Source: Lathyrus oleraceus (Eukaryota; Streptophyta; Magnoliopsida; Fabales; Fabaceae). Taken from it: a stretch of DNA of 64,000 nucleotides. The stretch is from assembly GCF_024323335.1 (NCBI RefSeq), contig NC_066579.1:238995475-239059474 (forward strand), given 5' to 3'. This document shows positions 1 through 13,207 of the stretch, one piece after another. The first letter of the stretch is position 1, and the number at the start of each line of letters is the position of its first letter. A model generated the notes under the pieces. That model was not told the DNA's origin and ran no database searches. It saw only the letters and a list, made by a program, of their open reading frames with translations. The translations under genes were made by a program, and so were the position numbers.

Positions 1-610
1 CATCAAGACTTATCGTTCTTAGATTGCTATTGACATTCCTTTTCGAATTCAATGTTCTTAAAATAAATGCCTTATTATTTCAGAAAAATGTATATTCATT
101 AATTTATTTATTTCAAAAACTATCATCATAAAAATTCAATTTTATTAAACAGAAACAAATAAGAATAACAAATAATTGGGTAAAGGCTCAACTTTATTTA
201 ATAGAATGGTAATCTGCAAATGGCAAGACTCCATGGATCTTTACAAAGTTTGAAAATGGTAATTTACATGGAAAAGGGCTACATTGAATGCAATGACCAC
301 TACTTTTCTTACCAACTCTGAAATCCATTTTGCTCTTGTCTTTGGCTGAGAATATGAATCAGAACCAAACCGACTTGTTCAAAACCGTTTCAATGATCGG
401 GCCTAGCCGAATGCAGTTACTTGCCATAATCCCTCATTTTTGCCTAGATTTCCCCAAGATGGGGTACTCAATCTACCAGGATAATATTTCTATTTTATGT
501 CTCTAACTTTTTCCTGGATCGCCCTTTCAGGTTTTCAATCCACCGAGACACTCATTTTTGCCTAAGTCGCCCTTTCGGGTTTTCGACTTAGCGAGATGTT
601 CTTTTCTTTT
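1..610 (-). other. Element D post-integrase 3' region
   Basis: No coding potential. Bases 480-600 carry, in reverse complement, the recurring phrase 'gaaaacc-tgaaagggcg-tccaggcaaaa'. The same phrase follows the integrase in element A (33270-33360) and element B (46290-46380). This homology fixes the orientation of D and shows that the window starts inside its 3' untranslated region. Confidence 0.7.
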
Positions 611-1870
611 TTAGGCGACGTATTTCTTGACTGCATCGACGTTCACAGGTCGAGTGAACTCTTCACCATCCATAGTTGTAAGAATCAATGCATCGTCGGA
701 TAAGGCTCTCTTAACAACATATGGGCCTTCATAATTAGGAGTCTATTTTCCCCTAGCATCAGGTTTGAAGGACAAGATCTTCTTGAGCATGAGGTCACCT
801 TCTCGGAACACACGGGGCTTGACCTTCTTATCAAAAGCTTTCTTCATTCTCTACTGATATAACTGACCATGACACATGGCAGTAAATCTCTTCTCTTCAA
901 TCAAATTGAGTTGATCAAGCCTGGTCCGACACCATCCAGCTTCAGTCAACTTGGCTTCCATTAGTACACACAATGATGAGATCTCAACCTCTACGGGCAG
1001 CACAACTTCCATGCCATAAACAAGAGAGAAAGGGGTTGCCCCTGTTGAAGTGCAGACAGATGTACGGTATCCATGCAAAGCAAATGGGAGCATCTCATGC
1101 CAATCTTTGTATGTCACAACCATCTTATAGATAATCTTCTTGATATTCTTCTTCGCAGCTTCAACAGCCCCATTCATCTTAGGTTTGTAGGAAGAAGAAT
1201 TATGATGTGCAATCTTGAATTCTTTACAAAGAGCTTCCACCATATTGTTATTCGAGTTCGATCCATTATCAGTAATGATCTTACTTGGCACACCGTACCG
1301 ACATATAATTTTATTCTAGATAAATCTTACAACAACTTGCTTGGTCACATTTGCATACGATGTCGCTTCAACCCACTTTGTGAAGTAATCAATAGCCACC
1401 AAAATGAAACGATGTCGATTTGAAGCTTTGGGCTCAATCATGCCAATCATATCAATTCCCCACATGGAGAAGGGCCATGGAAAGGGGATGACATTCAACA
1501 GTGTCGAAGGAACATGAATCTTATATGCATAAATTTGACACTTGTGGCATTTCTTCATAAACTTACAACAATCAGATTCCATTGTTAGCCAATAGTAACC
1601 TGCTCTCAACATCTTCTTCGCCATAACATGTCCATTGAAATGACTACCAAAGGAACCTTCATGGATTTCTGTCATCAATAGGTCTGCTTCGTGTCTATCC
1701 ATGCATTTGAGTAAAACCATATCGAAGTTTCTCTTATAAAGCACATCACCATTCAGGTAGAAGTTTCCAGCTAATCTTCTCAAAGTCTTCTTATCTTTCA
1801 AAGATGCCCCAGGCGGGTAAATCTGACTTTGTAGGAAACATTTGATATCATAATACCATGGCTTATCATC
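611..1870 (-). pseudogene. Element D integrase (broken)
   Basis: Integrase would insert the element's cDNA into the host chromosome. One frame runs from about 1870 to a TAA at 611-613. It shows a zinc-binding H..H/C-x2-C module (HEGSFGSHFNG, then KKCHKCQ), a first catalytic Asp in MWGIDMIG, a second in TDNGSN, and the catalytic Glu in NGAVEAAKKN. A C-terminal GPY-type module (NYEGPYVVK) follows near 690-740. In-frame stops at 1313-1315, 851-853 and 743-745 disable it. The closest readable relative in the window is the intact integrase of element B, which matches through most of its length. Confidence 0.85.
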
Positions 1871-2573
1871 CTTGATTTCTTCACAGCAAATACATGAGTT
1901 GGCCTATCAAGACGCATCACAGTCAGATTAGAACTTCATTCTAAAACTTCACCATGATCATGGAAGCCAACATTTCAAGAGCATCTGCCATCCCATTTTC
2001 ATCTCAAGGGATATGATGAAACTCAACCTTTGTAAAGAAAATTGATATCCTCCTCGTATAATCTCTATACGGTATCAAACCGGGTTGATTGGTCAAGATA
2101 TTTGATCCTAAGATCAATGGCTTCTTCGAGCCTCATAATGCAAGCTTCATACTCAGCCATATTATTCGTACATTTAAAGTTCAATCTAGCTGTAAACGTA
2201 AAATGAGTGCCTTGAGAAGTAATAATCACTTCCCCAATGCCTTTACCATACGAATTAACAACTCCATCAAATACCATGCCTCAACGGGAACTAGGCTCTG
2301 GCCCTTCTTCAAGCAATGGTTCATCACAATCTTTCATCTTCAAATACAAAATCTCTTCATCAGGGAAATCATATTGCATTGACTGATAATCATCAATAGG
2401 TTGGTGAGCCAAATGGTCAACCAAGACACTACCTTTAATCACTTTCTGAGCTCGTTATTCAATGTCATACTCAGATAGCAACATCTGCCAACGGGCAATC
2501 CTCCCAGTTAAAGCAGGCTTTTCAAATATGTACTTGATTAGATCCATTTTGGATATCAACCAAGTCGTATTAT
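1871..2573 (-). pseudogene. Element D RNase H (broken)
   Basis: RNase H would remove RNA from the RNA/DNA hybrid during reverse transcription. The piece at 2065-2277 shows the first catalytic Asp (VFDGVV) and the Glu (NNMAEYEACI). The reading then collapses near 2065, before the second Asp motif, into a short unrelated tail. Bases 1871-2064 and 2278-2573 translate in fragments to the connection and RNase H flanks seen intact in element B (44545-45300). The gene is disabled by frameshifts and stops. Assignment is by comparison with B inside this window. Confidence 0.75.
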
Positions 2574-4018
2574 TCAACATATATTGGCACAGACACTTAG
2601 AAGCCTAAGCAAAAGCATACATGTCTTCTCAAACATAGAATACCGAAACTCACAGTTGGTGAACTTCTTACTGAGGTAGTAAATTGCATATTCGTTGTTA
2701 CCAGATTCATCTTGCTGGCCAAGAACATAACCCATACTCTCTTCAAGCACAGTCAAATACATGATCAAAGGTATTCCTTCAACAGGTAGAGATAGAATCG
2801 GAGGCTTAAGCAGATATTCTTTGATAGTGTCAAAAGCATTCTGGAAATCCTCATTCCAATCACAAGACCGATCTTTCCGAAGGAGCTTGAATATATGCGC
2901 ACATGTGGCAGTCATATGCGATATAAATCTTGAGATATAATCCAAGCGGCCGAGAAAACCTCTGACTTGCTTCTCAGTTTTTGGCGCAGGCATCTCTTGT
3001 ATTGCTTTGACCTTGGAAGATCAACTTTAATACCCTTCTCGCTGGCAATAAAGCCCAACAACTTACCAGAGCAAACACCAAATTTACACTTATTAGGATT
3101 CAAGCAGAGTTTCTACTTCCTCAAACGCTGGAATAGCTTCAACAAATGTTCAACATGCTCATCCTCAGTCCTTGATTTGGAAATTATATCATCAACATAG
3201 ACCTCAGTCTCTTTATGCATCATATCATGAAAAAGAGTGGTCATGGCTCTCTGGTACGTCACACCAGCATTCTTCAAACTGAAAGGCATCACTCGATAAC
3301 CGAATGTTCTCCAAGGTGTAATGAATATGTTCTTTTCAATATCTAAGGGTGCCATCTTAATCTGATTATAACTGGAAAATCCGTCCATAAAAGAGAAGAC
3401 TTTGAATTTAGATATATTGTCTACCAATATATCAATGTGAGGCAGAGGAAAATCATCTTTCGGACTAGCTTTATTCAAATCTCTATAACCAACAAATGTA
3501 CGGGCTCTTCCGTCCTTCTTGGGAACAAGCACAATATTGGCCACCCATTGCAGATATTCGGAGGTAACAAGGAAACCAACATCAATCTGCTTATGCACTT
3601 CCTCCTTGATCTTCACTGCCATATCAAGATGAGTTCTTCTCAAGTTCTGCTTGACTGACGGGCATTCAGGCTTCAATGGAAATCTATGCTCCATAATATC
3701 AATATCAAGACCTGGCATATCTTGATAAGACCAAGAAAAGACATCAGAATATTCTCATAGAAGCTCAACCAATCCCTTTTTAACCTCTTGACAAAGCTGC
3801 AACTCAATCTTGACTTTCTTGATATCATTCTCAGAACCCAAGTTGACTAATTCAATCTTCTCTTCAAACGGCTGAATGGTTCTTTCCTCGTGCTCAAGCA
3901 ATCGGGATAACTCATTAGGAACGTCTTCATCATCATTCTTTTCCTCAGCTTTAAACACAGGGAAATGAAAGTTTGGAGAGGGAGTAGGATCATTATGTTC
4001 AATGGGTTTGAGAAGCAA
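2574..4018 (-). pseudogene. Element D reverse transcriptase (broken)
   Basis: This is the most complete RT in the window. Reading from 4018, an acidic leader is followed by EYSDVFSWSYQDMPG, PKKDGRARTFVGYRDLN, the first palm Asp in FSFMDGFSSYNQI, and the catalytic YVDD at about 3185-3200. A TGA at 3755-3757 and a TAG at 3113-3115 interrupt the frame. A one-base shift near 3010 moves the thumb and connection (EKQVRGFLGRLDYISRF, YYLSKKFTNCE) to another frame that ends at 2574. It shows what A and B have lost: the stretch between CPSVKQN and VTYQRAMTTLFHD is present here and missing there. Confidence 0.85.
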
Positions 4019-4272
4019 CCTGCATAATGATTTGATATTTTGATTTTAGAAATATGAAGTGCAATCAAACATTATGCAGATATGGGAAAAAATTATTGCT
4101 TATTTATGTTTTTTTCGTGATTAGCATTTTCATGAAAAGCAAAAAGCAAAATCAACATAAAAATGTGGATGAATAAAATTGTATTTTATTGATGATAATT
4201 TTAAAATGCCCAACAATGTTTTTACTTCTCCCTTAGGCATAAGAGAAGGATTTTTCATAACAATAAGACATA
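4019..4272 (-). other. Probable Ogre intron between protease and RT (element D)
   Basis: Ogre elements are known to carry an intron separating the gag-protease part from the RT part. This non-coding gap lies at that position. A good 3' splice site (TTATGCAG) ends at 4020 on the minus strand, directly before the RT leader that begins at 4019. The 5' splice site cannot be fixed by eye. The gap is AT-rich, as plant introns are. Confidence 0.5.
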
Positions 4273-6043
4273 TTAATTTGAACGGTGGACTACAATAGAA
4301 ACATAAACATCAACCCAATTGTTGCAAGCAAGTCTGTGTGTCACAAAGTTGGTGTTGTCTCCTTCGTCCTCATCTTCAATGATAGAAACTGAGTGTTGTT
4401 CTTCTTCATGATTGAACTCTCCATTGTGGAAAATTTGTTGCATAGCCTTGGCATCGCCGTTGAATGGCCCTTGCTGAAATCCCAGACCATCCCTGTTATA
4501 TTTCTCAATAACTTCTATGACACGACCCCACTTGTCAGTGCCACTGGCCTGAACAACTTCTCTTACATCTTTCAAGGAAGTCATGGATGCCCCAGTCTTC
4601 TGAACTTCATCACCTATGGACAGAGCTTGGAACGGAGTTCCAACCTCTTCTTCAGCTTCAACATAAGTGAAGGACGACAAATGGCTTACCAACAGCGCTT
4701 CTCTCTCCTCCTACAACAACGGGCTTGCCATTCTTAATAAATTTAAGTTTCGGAGGCAAAGTCAACATGACAGCTCCAGCCTCGTGAATCCACAGCCTTC
4801 GCAGTAAACAGCTGTAGGCCGAGTGCATGTCTATTACTTGGAAAGTAATATGGAAGTCACTCGGACCTATCTTAACTAGAAGGTTCACCTCCCCAATGAT
4901 AGTTTTACGAGAACCGTCGAACGCTTTCATAACCACACTGTTGTACCTCATAGGTGCGCCCTGATAAGACAACCTTTCCAAAGTAGATTTAGGCAGCACA
5001 TTTAAAAACGAACCAATGTCTACCAAAAAATTTGATAAAGTATCTTCTTTACAATTCATTGATATATGGAGTGACTCATTGTGATTTCTACCTTCCTCGG
5101 GAAGCTCTTCATCATAGAAACTCAAATAGTTGCAAGAAGTGATATTGGTGACAATATGATAAAACTGATCCACTATAACATCCTGCTCAACATATGCTTG
5201 CTCCATCACTTTCCGCAATGCCTCTCGGTGTGCTTCGAAGTTCATCAAAAAAGATAAGACATATATCTTTGAAGGAGTTTGGAGCAGCTGCTCCACAACA
5301 TTAAACTCATTCTTCTTGATCAACCGAAGAACCTCATCATCATCATCCTTAACCTTCAACTCGTTGGATTCACCAGACTGACAAGTTGGAGCATTAACAG
5401 GATTATTCACAGGAACATCCACCTTCTTACCAACCATAACATCCTCCATAACCTTCGGAGATACTGGGCCAAGCACACGACCATTACGGGTCACCTTAAC
5501 AACATATCCAATGCTCACTACTGAATTTGTTGCATGAAGAGGAAACTCTTTCCCATTCTCAATCATATTAACATTATATTTATAAGGTACATCTTTATTG
5601 GATGCATATGGTACTGGGCCTGCTAACCGTATTACCAACGGCGATACCGATCTATTATAATTTTTGCTACTATTGTCAAATAGGATTACTACTCGCTCCA
5701 GAGTCTTAAACATTGGTACAATAACATTTACATCATTACCCATATCTCTAGGATGAGTAATCTGAATAACACCTTCATCTATCAACTTATGAATATCTCT
5801 TTTGACAATCATACACCCTCGTGGATTAACATTGCAGATAACACAACCATCATGATCATGTTCACAATCACTGATCAAGCACAGGGCTTTATGCATCTCT
5901 ACCAAAGACCTATGAATACGAAGGACATCAAACACCCTAAAATTACCAGGACAACCATCTACGATATTCACAGAAGAATTTCCATGGGAGGATAATGGAT
6001 TAGCTTGACATTTGGCGTGTGGTCCTCGAAGGACACAATTCAA
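4273..6043 (-). pseudogene. Element D protease region (broken)
   Basis: An aspartic protease would cut the polyprotein. The 461-codon frame at 4658-6043 carries a cysteine-rich start (CVICNVNPRGC), a long linker, then the protease proper. The expected D-T/S-G reads LVDIGSFLNVLPK, so the catalytic Asp is present but the motif is altered. The flap-distal LLGRPWIHEAG is degraded to LLRRLWIHEAG. A frameshift near 4690 moves the continuation (SHLSSFTYVEAEEEVGTPF) to the frame at 4273-4692, which leads up to the presumed intron. Elements A and B lack the protease but keep the equivalents of both its flanks. Confidence 0.75.
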
Positions 6044-7581
6044 CTCTTGATCAACTTCTGGACCTCATACTTCAAGGGATAGAAATTCTCTATATCATGG
6101 CCAGGAGCCCCCTGATGAAAAGTACAGTGCAGACCGGGCTTGTACCACCATGGTAGAGGCTCAGATGTATGCGGAGGATTCCTCGGTTGAATCAAATTCT
6201 TGACAACCAGAGAAGGATACAGTTCTGCATAAGTCATCGGAATAGGATCAAAAGTGACCTTCTTTCTCTCAAAATTTTGATGCTGATTGTTATTGTAGTT
6301 ATGGTTGTTGTGGGTACGTTATTGTTGATGTTGCTGTTGTTGAATTAGTGTTGATTCAATAGGATTGTTGGTGACTACTAGAATGACAGATGATAATTGA
6401 TGATGTTGGTGAGATATGGAATTCTTCCTCACATGAAGCCTCATTTTCCTCCCTACAGACACTGCATTGGTTCCCTGCTTCTTCTTCTTGGAGAAACTAG
6501 CACCATACTTCTTTCTCGTAGACGCCTCTTCTTTAGACAAACGACCCTCTAGGACCCCATCTTCTAACTTCATACCCATGTTCACCATTTCAGTAAAGTC
6601 ATTGGGAGCACTGGAAATCATACGTTCATAATAGAATGAACTCAGGGTTTTGAGGAATATCTTCGCCATCTCCTTTTCCTCCAATGGGGGATTGATTTGA
6701 GCAACAAGCTCTCTCCACCTCTGTGCGTACTCTTTGAACGTCTCTTTATCCTTCAAAGACATGGACCTTAACTGATCACGATCAGGAGCCATGTACACGT
6801 TGTACTTGTATTGCTTGACGAAGGCCTCGCCCAAGTCGTTGAAAGTACGGATACTAGCATTGTCTAAACCCATATACCACTGAAGCGTGGCACCAGTCAG
6901 ACTATCTTGAAAGTAGTGGATGAGCAGTTGATCATTATTTGTCTGAGTTGATATCTTGTGGGCTTACATTACAAGATGACTCAAAGGACAAGTATTTCCC
7001 TTATACTTCTCAAAGTCGGGGACCTTGAATTTGATAGGGATTTTAACGTTGGGCACTAAGAAGAACTCAACATCACTCTTTCCAAACAGATCTTTATGCC
7101 TCAGGGTCTTCAATTCTTTTCGCAGCTCTAGAAATTGGTCCTTTATTTTGTCCATTTTCTCATACACATCATGGCCCTCAGACGACTCAGAATGATAAAT
7201 GGTTTCCTCGACACGAGGCAAAGTATGCACAACTGGAGGAGGAACGGGCATGACCGAGCCAGATGTCGGCATAGGAGAAAAAGTTGGAGCATAACCTTCA
7301 GGAATAAAGTTCAGAGGTATTCCCCACAGGAACACGGCAGGAATAGCTGGTGTAGACTGGCTGGCAAGAACTACAGGCACTGACGTCGAGACAATCTCAG
7401 AGATGACAGCCTCCGTCATAGCGTTGAGTCTAGCAACTTCTTCCTCGAGCTCTCGATTCTCTTTTTCCATATGATCCATTCTTGTTTGACGATTAGCTCG
7501 AGTATTGTAGTGATGAGTCAGCTTGTCTGGTACAAAGACGAAGAACAATAAGACATCTGGCTTAAGAAACCTGTTATGCAA
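6040..7581 (-). pseudogene. Element D Gag (broken)
   Basis: Gag forms the cytoplasmic particle that packages element RNA. One frame spans the region, with TAA stops at 6964-6966 and 6319-6321 and a shift at about 6040. The N-terminal part has a heptad-rich coiled coil (about 7370-7480) beginning near a plausible Met at 7479 (MDHMEKENRELEEEV), then VPDFEKYKG. The central part is the classic retrotransposon gag core (FKEYAQRWRELVAQ, EMAKIFLKTLSSFYYERM). The C-terminal part holds the diverged zinc-knuckle-like CxFHxGAPGHDIENx, whose last Cys is replaced by Phe. There is no ATG at the extreme 5' end of the frame. Confidence 0.85.
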
Positions 7582-7829
7582 ATAATGGATGAAAATGCAA
7601 TGTTTTTATTTTAATTTTCAAGGAATATTCAAGGCATTACTTGCAAATATTTCAATTATAATAATCAATAATAACATTTGGGTTAACCATAAAATTCTCT
7701 TTTTTTATTCATATAAATTTAGAAGGATTACACTGAGTACAATTTCAGAAACCAAAAATACAAATACAAGAGGAAAGGAAAGTATCATCCTAAGGATCCC
7801 TAGAAACTGAATTAACTGAACTGGACAAG
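7582..7829 (-). other. Spacer between ORF1 and gag, element D
   Basis: AT-rich, no coding signal, no repeat seen. It corresponds in position to the 450-bp ORF1-gag spacer of element B. Confidence 0.5.
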
Positions 7830-9279
7830 GGAGTATACTTCCTTCAGATGCGTCTGATCTTTGACTCATAATAGGTCTTCATCTAAGCTTTCTCAATGAC
7901 GAGTTGATCGACGATCTTCTTCCAAGCACCGGAAGGCTGAGGAATACTATAGGAAAATAAATCCTTTGGCTCTCTCTGTCTCTTCACTACACTCTCCTCA
8001 AGAATTTTAATGAGTGCATCTTTGTTTTTCAATTCAAGTTGCAACTCTACTTGCTTTCAGTTCAAAGCATGGAAACGTTTTTCCCACATGTCCCTTTCTT
8101 GCTTCATTTTGATGAGTGCTTCTCCCAACTCCTCTACATCTTGGTTAGGAGAGTTGATGGCTCAGCCACAACCATAGACATAGGTCTTTCGCATTCATAC
8201 GACATCTTAAGCTCCAAAGCTCTCTTCTTCGCCCAAGTAGTGTAAACTTCAAACGCTACACAATTGCACGAACCAAGCTCGACTCTTCCCTTCTTATGAA
8301 AATTATGCCAAGCATGCACCATTCTACTCTTCAAATTTTGGGGATCTTTACCCTCTAACTTAACATTATTAGGTTTATCTTTCAAGGGGAACCCAAGTTG
8401 ACGACGAGCCAAAGCAGGGTTGTAGTTGATTCCTCCTTGTGTGCCAATAAGAGGCACATTAGAGAAATCACCACAACTGTCAATAATCTCCAAGCCATCC
8501 AATGCAGAATCATACCAAACAATATCATCATTAGTGAGAGACATAAGTCTCTGAGACCACCGTAGACATTGCTTGTTCTCCAAAAAGACTGACGTCTGAG
8601 GAAAGTGAGAAATAAACCACTTGTACAGAAGAGGAATGCAGCATACAATAGTTCCACCACCCTTAGAATTCCTTAAATGCAAATAGAAATATGTGTCACC
8701 CAACAAAGTCGGAACAGGAATCTCAATCAAGAATATCCTAATGGTGTTAACATCAACAAAGTTGTCAATGTTAGGGAACAATGTTAAACCATAGATGAGT
8801 AAGACAAAGATGGCTTCAAAAGCGTCCATACTACCAGCTTGAGAAAAAGTAGTAGCTCTACCAATGAGAAACTCAGAAGTCAACCCTCAGATTACTCCTT
8901 TCTTTGTCATATTTGCATCAATCTCGGACTTTTTCAGGTGAAGAGCATCAGCTATGACTTGAGAATGGGCATACTCTTCCAACTTAGGAATCTCCTCTAA
9001 TCCACTTAAGGGCACCTTGTTAGATACGAGTATACCCAAGAGATGAGCATACTCTTTCGACGTAGGCATAAGCTGATAATCAGGAAAACTGAAGCACCGA
9101 TAAAGAGGATCATAGAACTGAACCAAGACACTCAAGAGTCCTTCCAAAAATTCAGTAAACAACACATATAAAAGCTTCCCATGAAGTCGCTTGAAATCCA
9201 AGGGATCTACTGCAAAATATGCTAGCTTCCTTAACTCTTTCAAGTTTGGACATCTGAAACTGTACTTCATAGTGTTCAT
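7830..9279 (-). pseudogene. Element D ORF1 (DUF7745-like plus coiled coil), broken
   Basis: This is the extra frame that Ogre elements carry upstream of gag; its function is not known. It starts at an ATG (9279-9277) with MNTMKYSF and continues to a TGA at 8889-8887. It then runs on in the same frame to 8134. Diagnostic blocks shared with intact ORF1 of element B are VQFYDPLYRCFSFPDY, LYGLTLFPNIDNFVDVN, LLYKWFISHFPQ, SCGDFSNVPLIGTQGGINYNP and RRQLGFPL. From 8134 down to 7830 the charged, heptad-rich tail is still recognisable but cut by several stops. The domain name is from memory of plant DUF families. Confidence 0.75.
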
Positions 9280-9975
9280 TCGTCCATAATCTATGGTCTG
9301 AAAATATTTGCAAATATGACTTTAGTTCCTTGAAAAATTATTTTTGTGATGAATGCTATGATGTGCATGTATGCATGAATGCAACAATCAAACACAAGGG
9401 ATCACACACAAGGCAAACACAAATAAAGGTCACGGGATGGATCAAGTTATCACCAAGATCAATCATCCATTTTGATGGATTATGGTTTTCACCTTATCAA
9501 CACCCAAGTTCCATTGATATTGATGATAACTTATCAGATCAACCGAGAATCAAAGGGTTTGTTGTGAGTCACGAGCATGGAGTCAGGTTAAGAACAATCC
9601 CAAAGGAATGTACTAAGGATAAAACCTGTAGATCATGTTCTAAAAAGTTCCCAGAGCCGTGATCCCATCTATCAAATACTATAGGTTAGGATGACTGACT
9701 CATCAACCCATAGTATTCTTAAGAGAAACTGGTCTGAGTGTAGTATCGCATAACAACTGTTATCAAGTCTACACTCGAACATCCTCCACACTACGTCCTA
9801 AATAGGCTAAGTTGGGTTAAATATGGTCATTAGCTTCTCGGACTCCCAGGTCGGAAAAAGTAATGTCTAACCACGACTTACTCGGGTTAGAACTTATCTC
9901 ACCACTCAGAGATCACCAAGCACAAGAGACAAAGAGTATCACAAAAACAAGTAGGCTAAACCCACTGAGGACTAC
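9280..9975 (-). other. Leader between primer site and ORF1, element D
   Basis: About 700 bp of untranslated leader. It contains a short spurious plus-strand frame and no family signature. Nothing further can be supported. Confidence 0.5.
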
Positions 9976-9993
9976 TCCTTAGCACAACCGCCA
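9976..9993 (-). other. Decayed primer-binding site, element D
   Basis: The minus strand reads TGGCGGTTGTGCTAAGGA, which matches TGGCGACTCTGCTGGGGA of elements A and B at 13 of 18 positions. It lies two bases after the LTR end ...AAATCA at 9996, the same spacing as in A and B. The intact form pairs with the 3' end of tRNA-Arg in Ogre elements. Confidence 0.65.
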
Positions 9994-12900
9994 CTTGATT
10001 TTTGTAGTGGTAAATTTATGACCCCTGAGATATTGGTTAGCTCAACATCAATAAAACAAGAGTCGCCACCGCGCTTTTATTGTTTTCAAAGGAAAAGGGA
10101 AGAGTACGAACAAAACCCAAAGATAAGAAGTTTTAAAATCAAAATTAATAAAATGTTATAGATTACAGGTAAGGGGGTTGGTTACATAGAGGGAAGGTGT
10201 TAGCACCCAAAGTGTCCTAGGTAATCCTAGGGAGCCATTTTGTGTGTGTAAGTGTTTTGGTTGAAAAGATGTTTGCTGAAAATTGAATGTGGAAATGAGA
10301 AAAGAATATTCATTATACTTTTGTGTTTGACAAGAACTTCGATCTTATGCCTACGTACCAATATAAAAATAAGGGATCAAAACCTCGTAGTTTGTGCTTA
10401 AAATTTCAAAGATGGGTGGATTGGTTTTAACAAAAGCTTAAAGATCTTTTGTTATCAAAGGGAGAATACTCAACCAAACATCAACCGATAATGAGGGATT
10501 TACAACATTTAAGAGGGAGGGATCCAACTTAGGTTCAATTAACAAGTATGCCACTAACCACTTATAAATTGAAAGACTTATAATCAAAATATCATGGAAT
10601 GGGAGAATTATATGTCAACCAAAGATAACTCAAATCTAAATGCTCTCTTTTGAAAAGTTTTAAAAGAAAAGCCACAAAGTGGCCAAAAGGATTAGATGAG
10701 GTTGTTAGTTCTTTTTGTCTTTTGAAATTAAAGTCAATATGATTAAGTTTATTTACAAGTTTGATTTAAGAAAATGTTTTGAAAATCAATGGCATAAGGC
10801 CAAGGTTTCTACTGATTAAAACAAGTCTAAGTTGAAAACACAAGCAAAGAAGTTTTTGAAAATGAGGGAGAGATTTTGAAATTAAAGAAGTGGGAGGAGA
10901 TAAAGGGGCTATTCTAGACAAGATTTAAGAGTTTAAAGTTGAAAAGATCTAACCAATGGGATGCATCCACAAGACAAGAGTGTCAGATAGAAACACATTT
11001 CCTTTGGACTTTTAAGCAATCAACAAGCATAATCATCCAAGCAATTAATAATAAGACCAAATGGCATCAAATAAAGATAGCCAATCTTCCAAGCAAGCAC
11101 TCCAAAAGCAAGTAGTCTTCAATGTCTTCAAATGTATCAGATGAATATTCCTTGTAGCAAACTCGCAGAGACAATCATCAGATAGAAACAATAAGATCAA
11201 AATAACAACTTAAGCACAGAGACAACGTAATAGATAAACCAATGGAGTTCTCAAGGCTTGTATCAGATGAATGGCATTGGCCAAGAAAAGGTCTCAAAAT
11301 AATGGCATTGGCCAAGAATCTCCATAGCTCATGGATGTTACCTACTCTAAGTCGAAGGGTTCAGATCAAGTCTCAGACAAAGGTCCAACAGTCCATAATG
11401 TATTTTTTAGAGTTTTTGTTGTTATTTAGTATTTTAAGGTCCTAAGACCACAAACAAAACAAAGTCACAAGCGCATAATACAATACAAGCATAACATATG
11501 GCTCGAGTGAGCAAAGTGAAAATGACTGAACTCTTGGACTTAGAGTTGTTATTAAGTATTTTAAGTGAAAATTCCTTTGGGATAAATTTATCTCTATGTT
11601 AAGAAATCATAATTAGACTTATGTATAAGTCATAACTATCTGAAGTCAAGAAATAAAAATATTGGTGTTAATGCATGCTAGAGACAAGGTACAAAGAACC
11701 AAGCTCCTAAAGCATACCACACGCAAAACTAAAATGGGATGGACCTATCTCAATCAGACTCATGTTGATTCATCTGACACAACGTCATTGATGAATCAAC
11801 TAGCATTTGATTTGTTGAGAAATTATTGTCCATTGAGGGAATGGGGAAGAAGAGAGATGAAGATAAGAAGGTGAAGTGAAATAGAATCCCAAATTGATCA
11901 AGGGAGAAACTTCATCTGATTAATACTATTAATTCATCTTGAGGGATGAAGTTTACACTTCACCAACCCCCTAAATCCAATAGTATTGATCAAATTAGAG
12001 CTCAAATCAACCAAGATCAAGGTAAAACAAAAGATAAAACAACACAAGGTCAACCAAATAGCTTAACATAAATTTAAAGCAATTAATCAAATTAAAATCA
12101 ATTTAAAAAGGAATAAAAATACATTTAAAAAGGGGAAAACCCTCAACTCCCTTTAAATCATCAAATAAATAGCCAAGGGATTTATCCTAGGTCAAACAAG
12201 GTCAAAGGACCTTAGACAATTTTTTTTTGCAATTTTTGAAAAGTCATAAGTATTTAAAATCACTTAAAAACAAGTCAAATATCATTAAATTCATAAAAAA
12301 AAATATCAAATACAATCCAAAAAATGATTTTAATTCAAAAAATGGAAGAGGAAATTATTTAAGAAATTTTGGTGAAAGTCCTATATTTTTTGGATTAAAA
12401 TTGAAATTAATATGAATTTAACAAGAAAATGGTATTTTAAAAATTAAAACAGAAAATTAATTAAATCCAAAAACACAAAGGCCATCAGATCTCCCTCATT
12501 AATTGAGGTGGCATATCTGATAGCCACGCGCATCATGTCCATGGTGTTCCAAGGTCAACGCGTGTGTACACATGGTATGCAAGATCAATGGATGAGATTA
12601 TAATGTGTCCATGGGATCAAACGGCTTGGACAAGGCCAACACATCACCGGAGCCCTAGCTCCGGTCACCCTCACCGAACTGTCCAACCAAAATGTTCACA
12701 AAAATGAAAGAATCATACACTATTTTGAAGAGAAAAATGCCAGGATCTCGAATCTGACCTCCATTTTTTCCAATTCTCACTATATATAAAGATATGTGAA
12801 ATTGAAAAATGAGGTTCCATAACTAAGTTGCTTTGATTCAACCTCAAAGCAACTCAATCTTGTTGCCTACATTGGTAGGACTTCAGTCAACCAAAAATCA

Positions 12901-13199
12901 ATCAAAAGGGTGGAAAAATGAGAGAGAATTGAAGAAGGAAAGTTTGAGAAATTCCACCTTCGATTTGCAATGATGAAGCTCGATCTCGATTCCACTCCAC
13001 TTGTCCTTGCTTCTTCTTGCTTGCGGGAGATGATTCAAATGAAAATGGTTGTGAATCCTTGGAGTTTTAGCTCTCAAACATAATTTGAACTAAAACTCGA
13101 TTTTAATGAAATCTTCAAGGTTGTTCTTTCAATGGAGGATAATGGAATTGAAGGGCAGAACTTGGGCAAGGGTCCTCCAATGCTGAGCCAATGGACATG

Positions 13200-13207
13200 T
13201 ATATATA
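13200..13207 (-). promoter_or_regulatory. Candidate TATA box of the element D LTR
   Basis: The minus strand reads GCCTATATATACATG within the LTR, about 3.2 kb before its end. It is the best TATA-like match in the LTR, with a second candidate near 12785-12792. There is no expression evidence. Confidence 0.4.

Noticed and set aside
9330..9662. 110-codon plus-strand frame with Cys residues (MKNYFCDECYDVHVC)
   Set aside because: Lies antisense in the leader of element D, has no recognisable domain, and the Cys spacing is not a known zinc motif.
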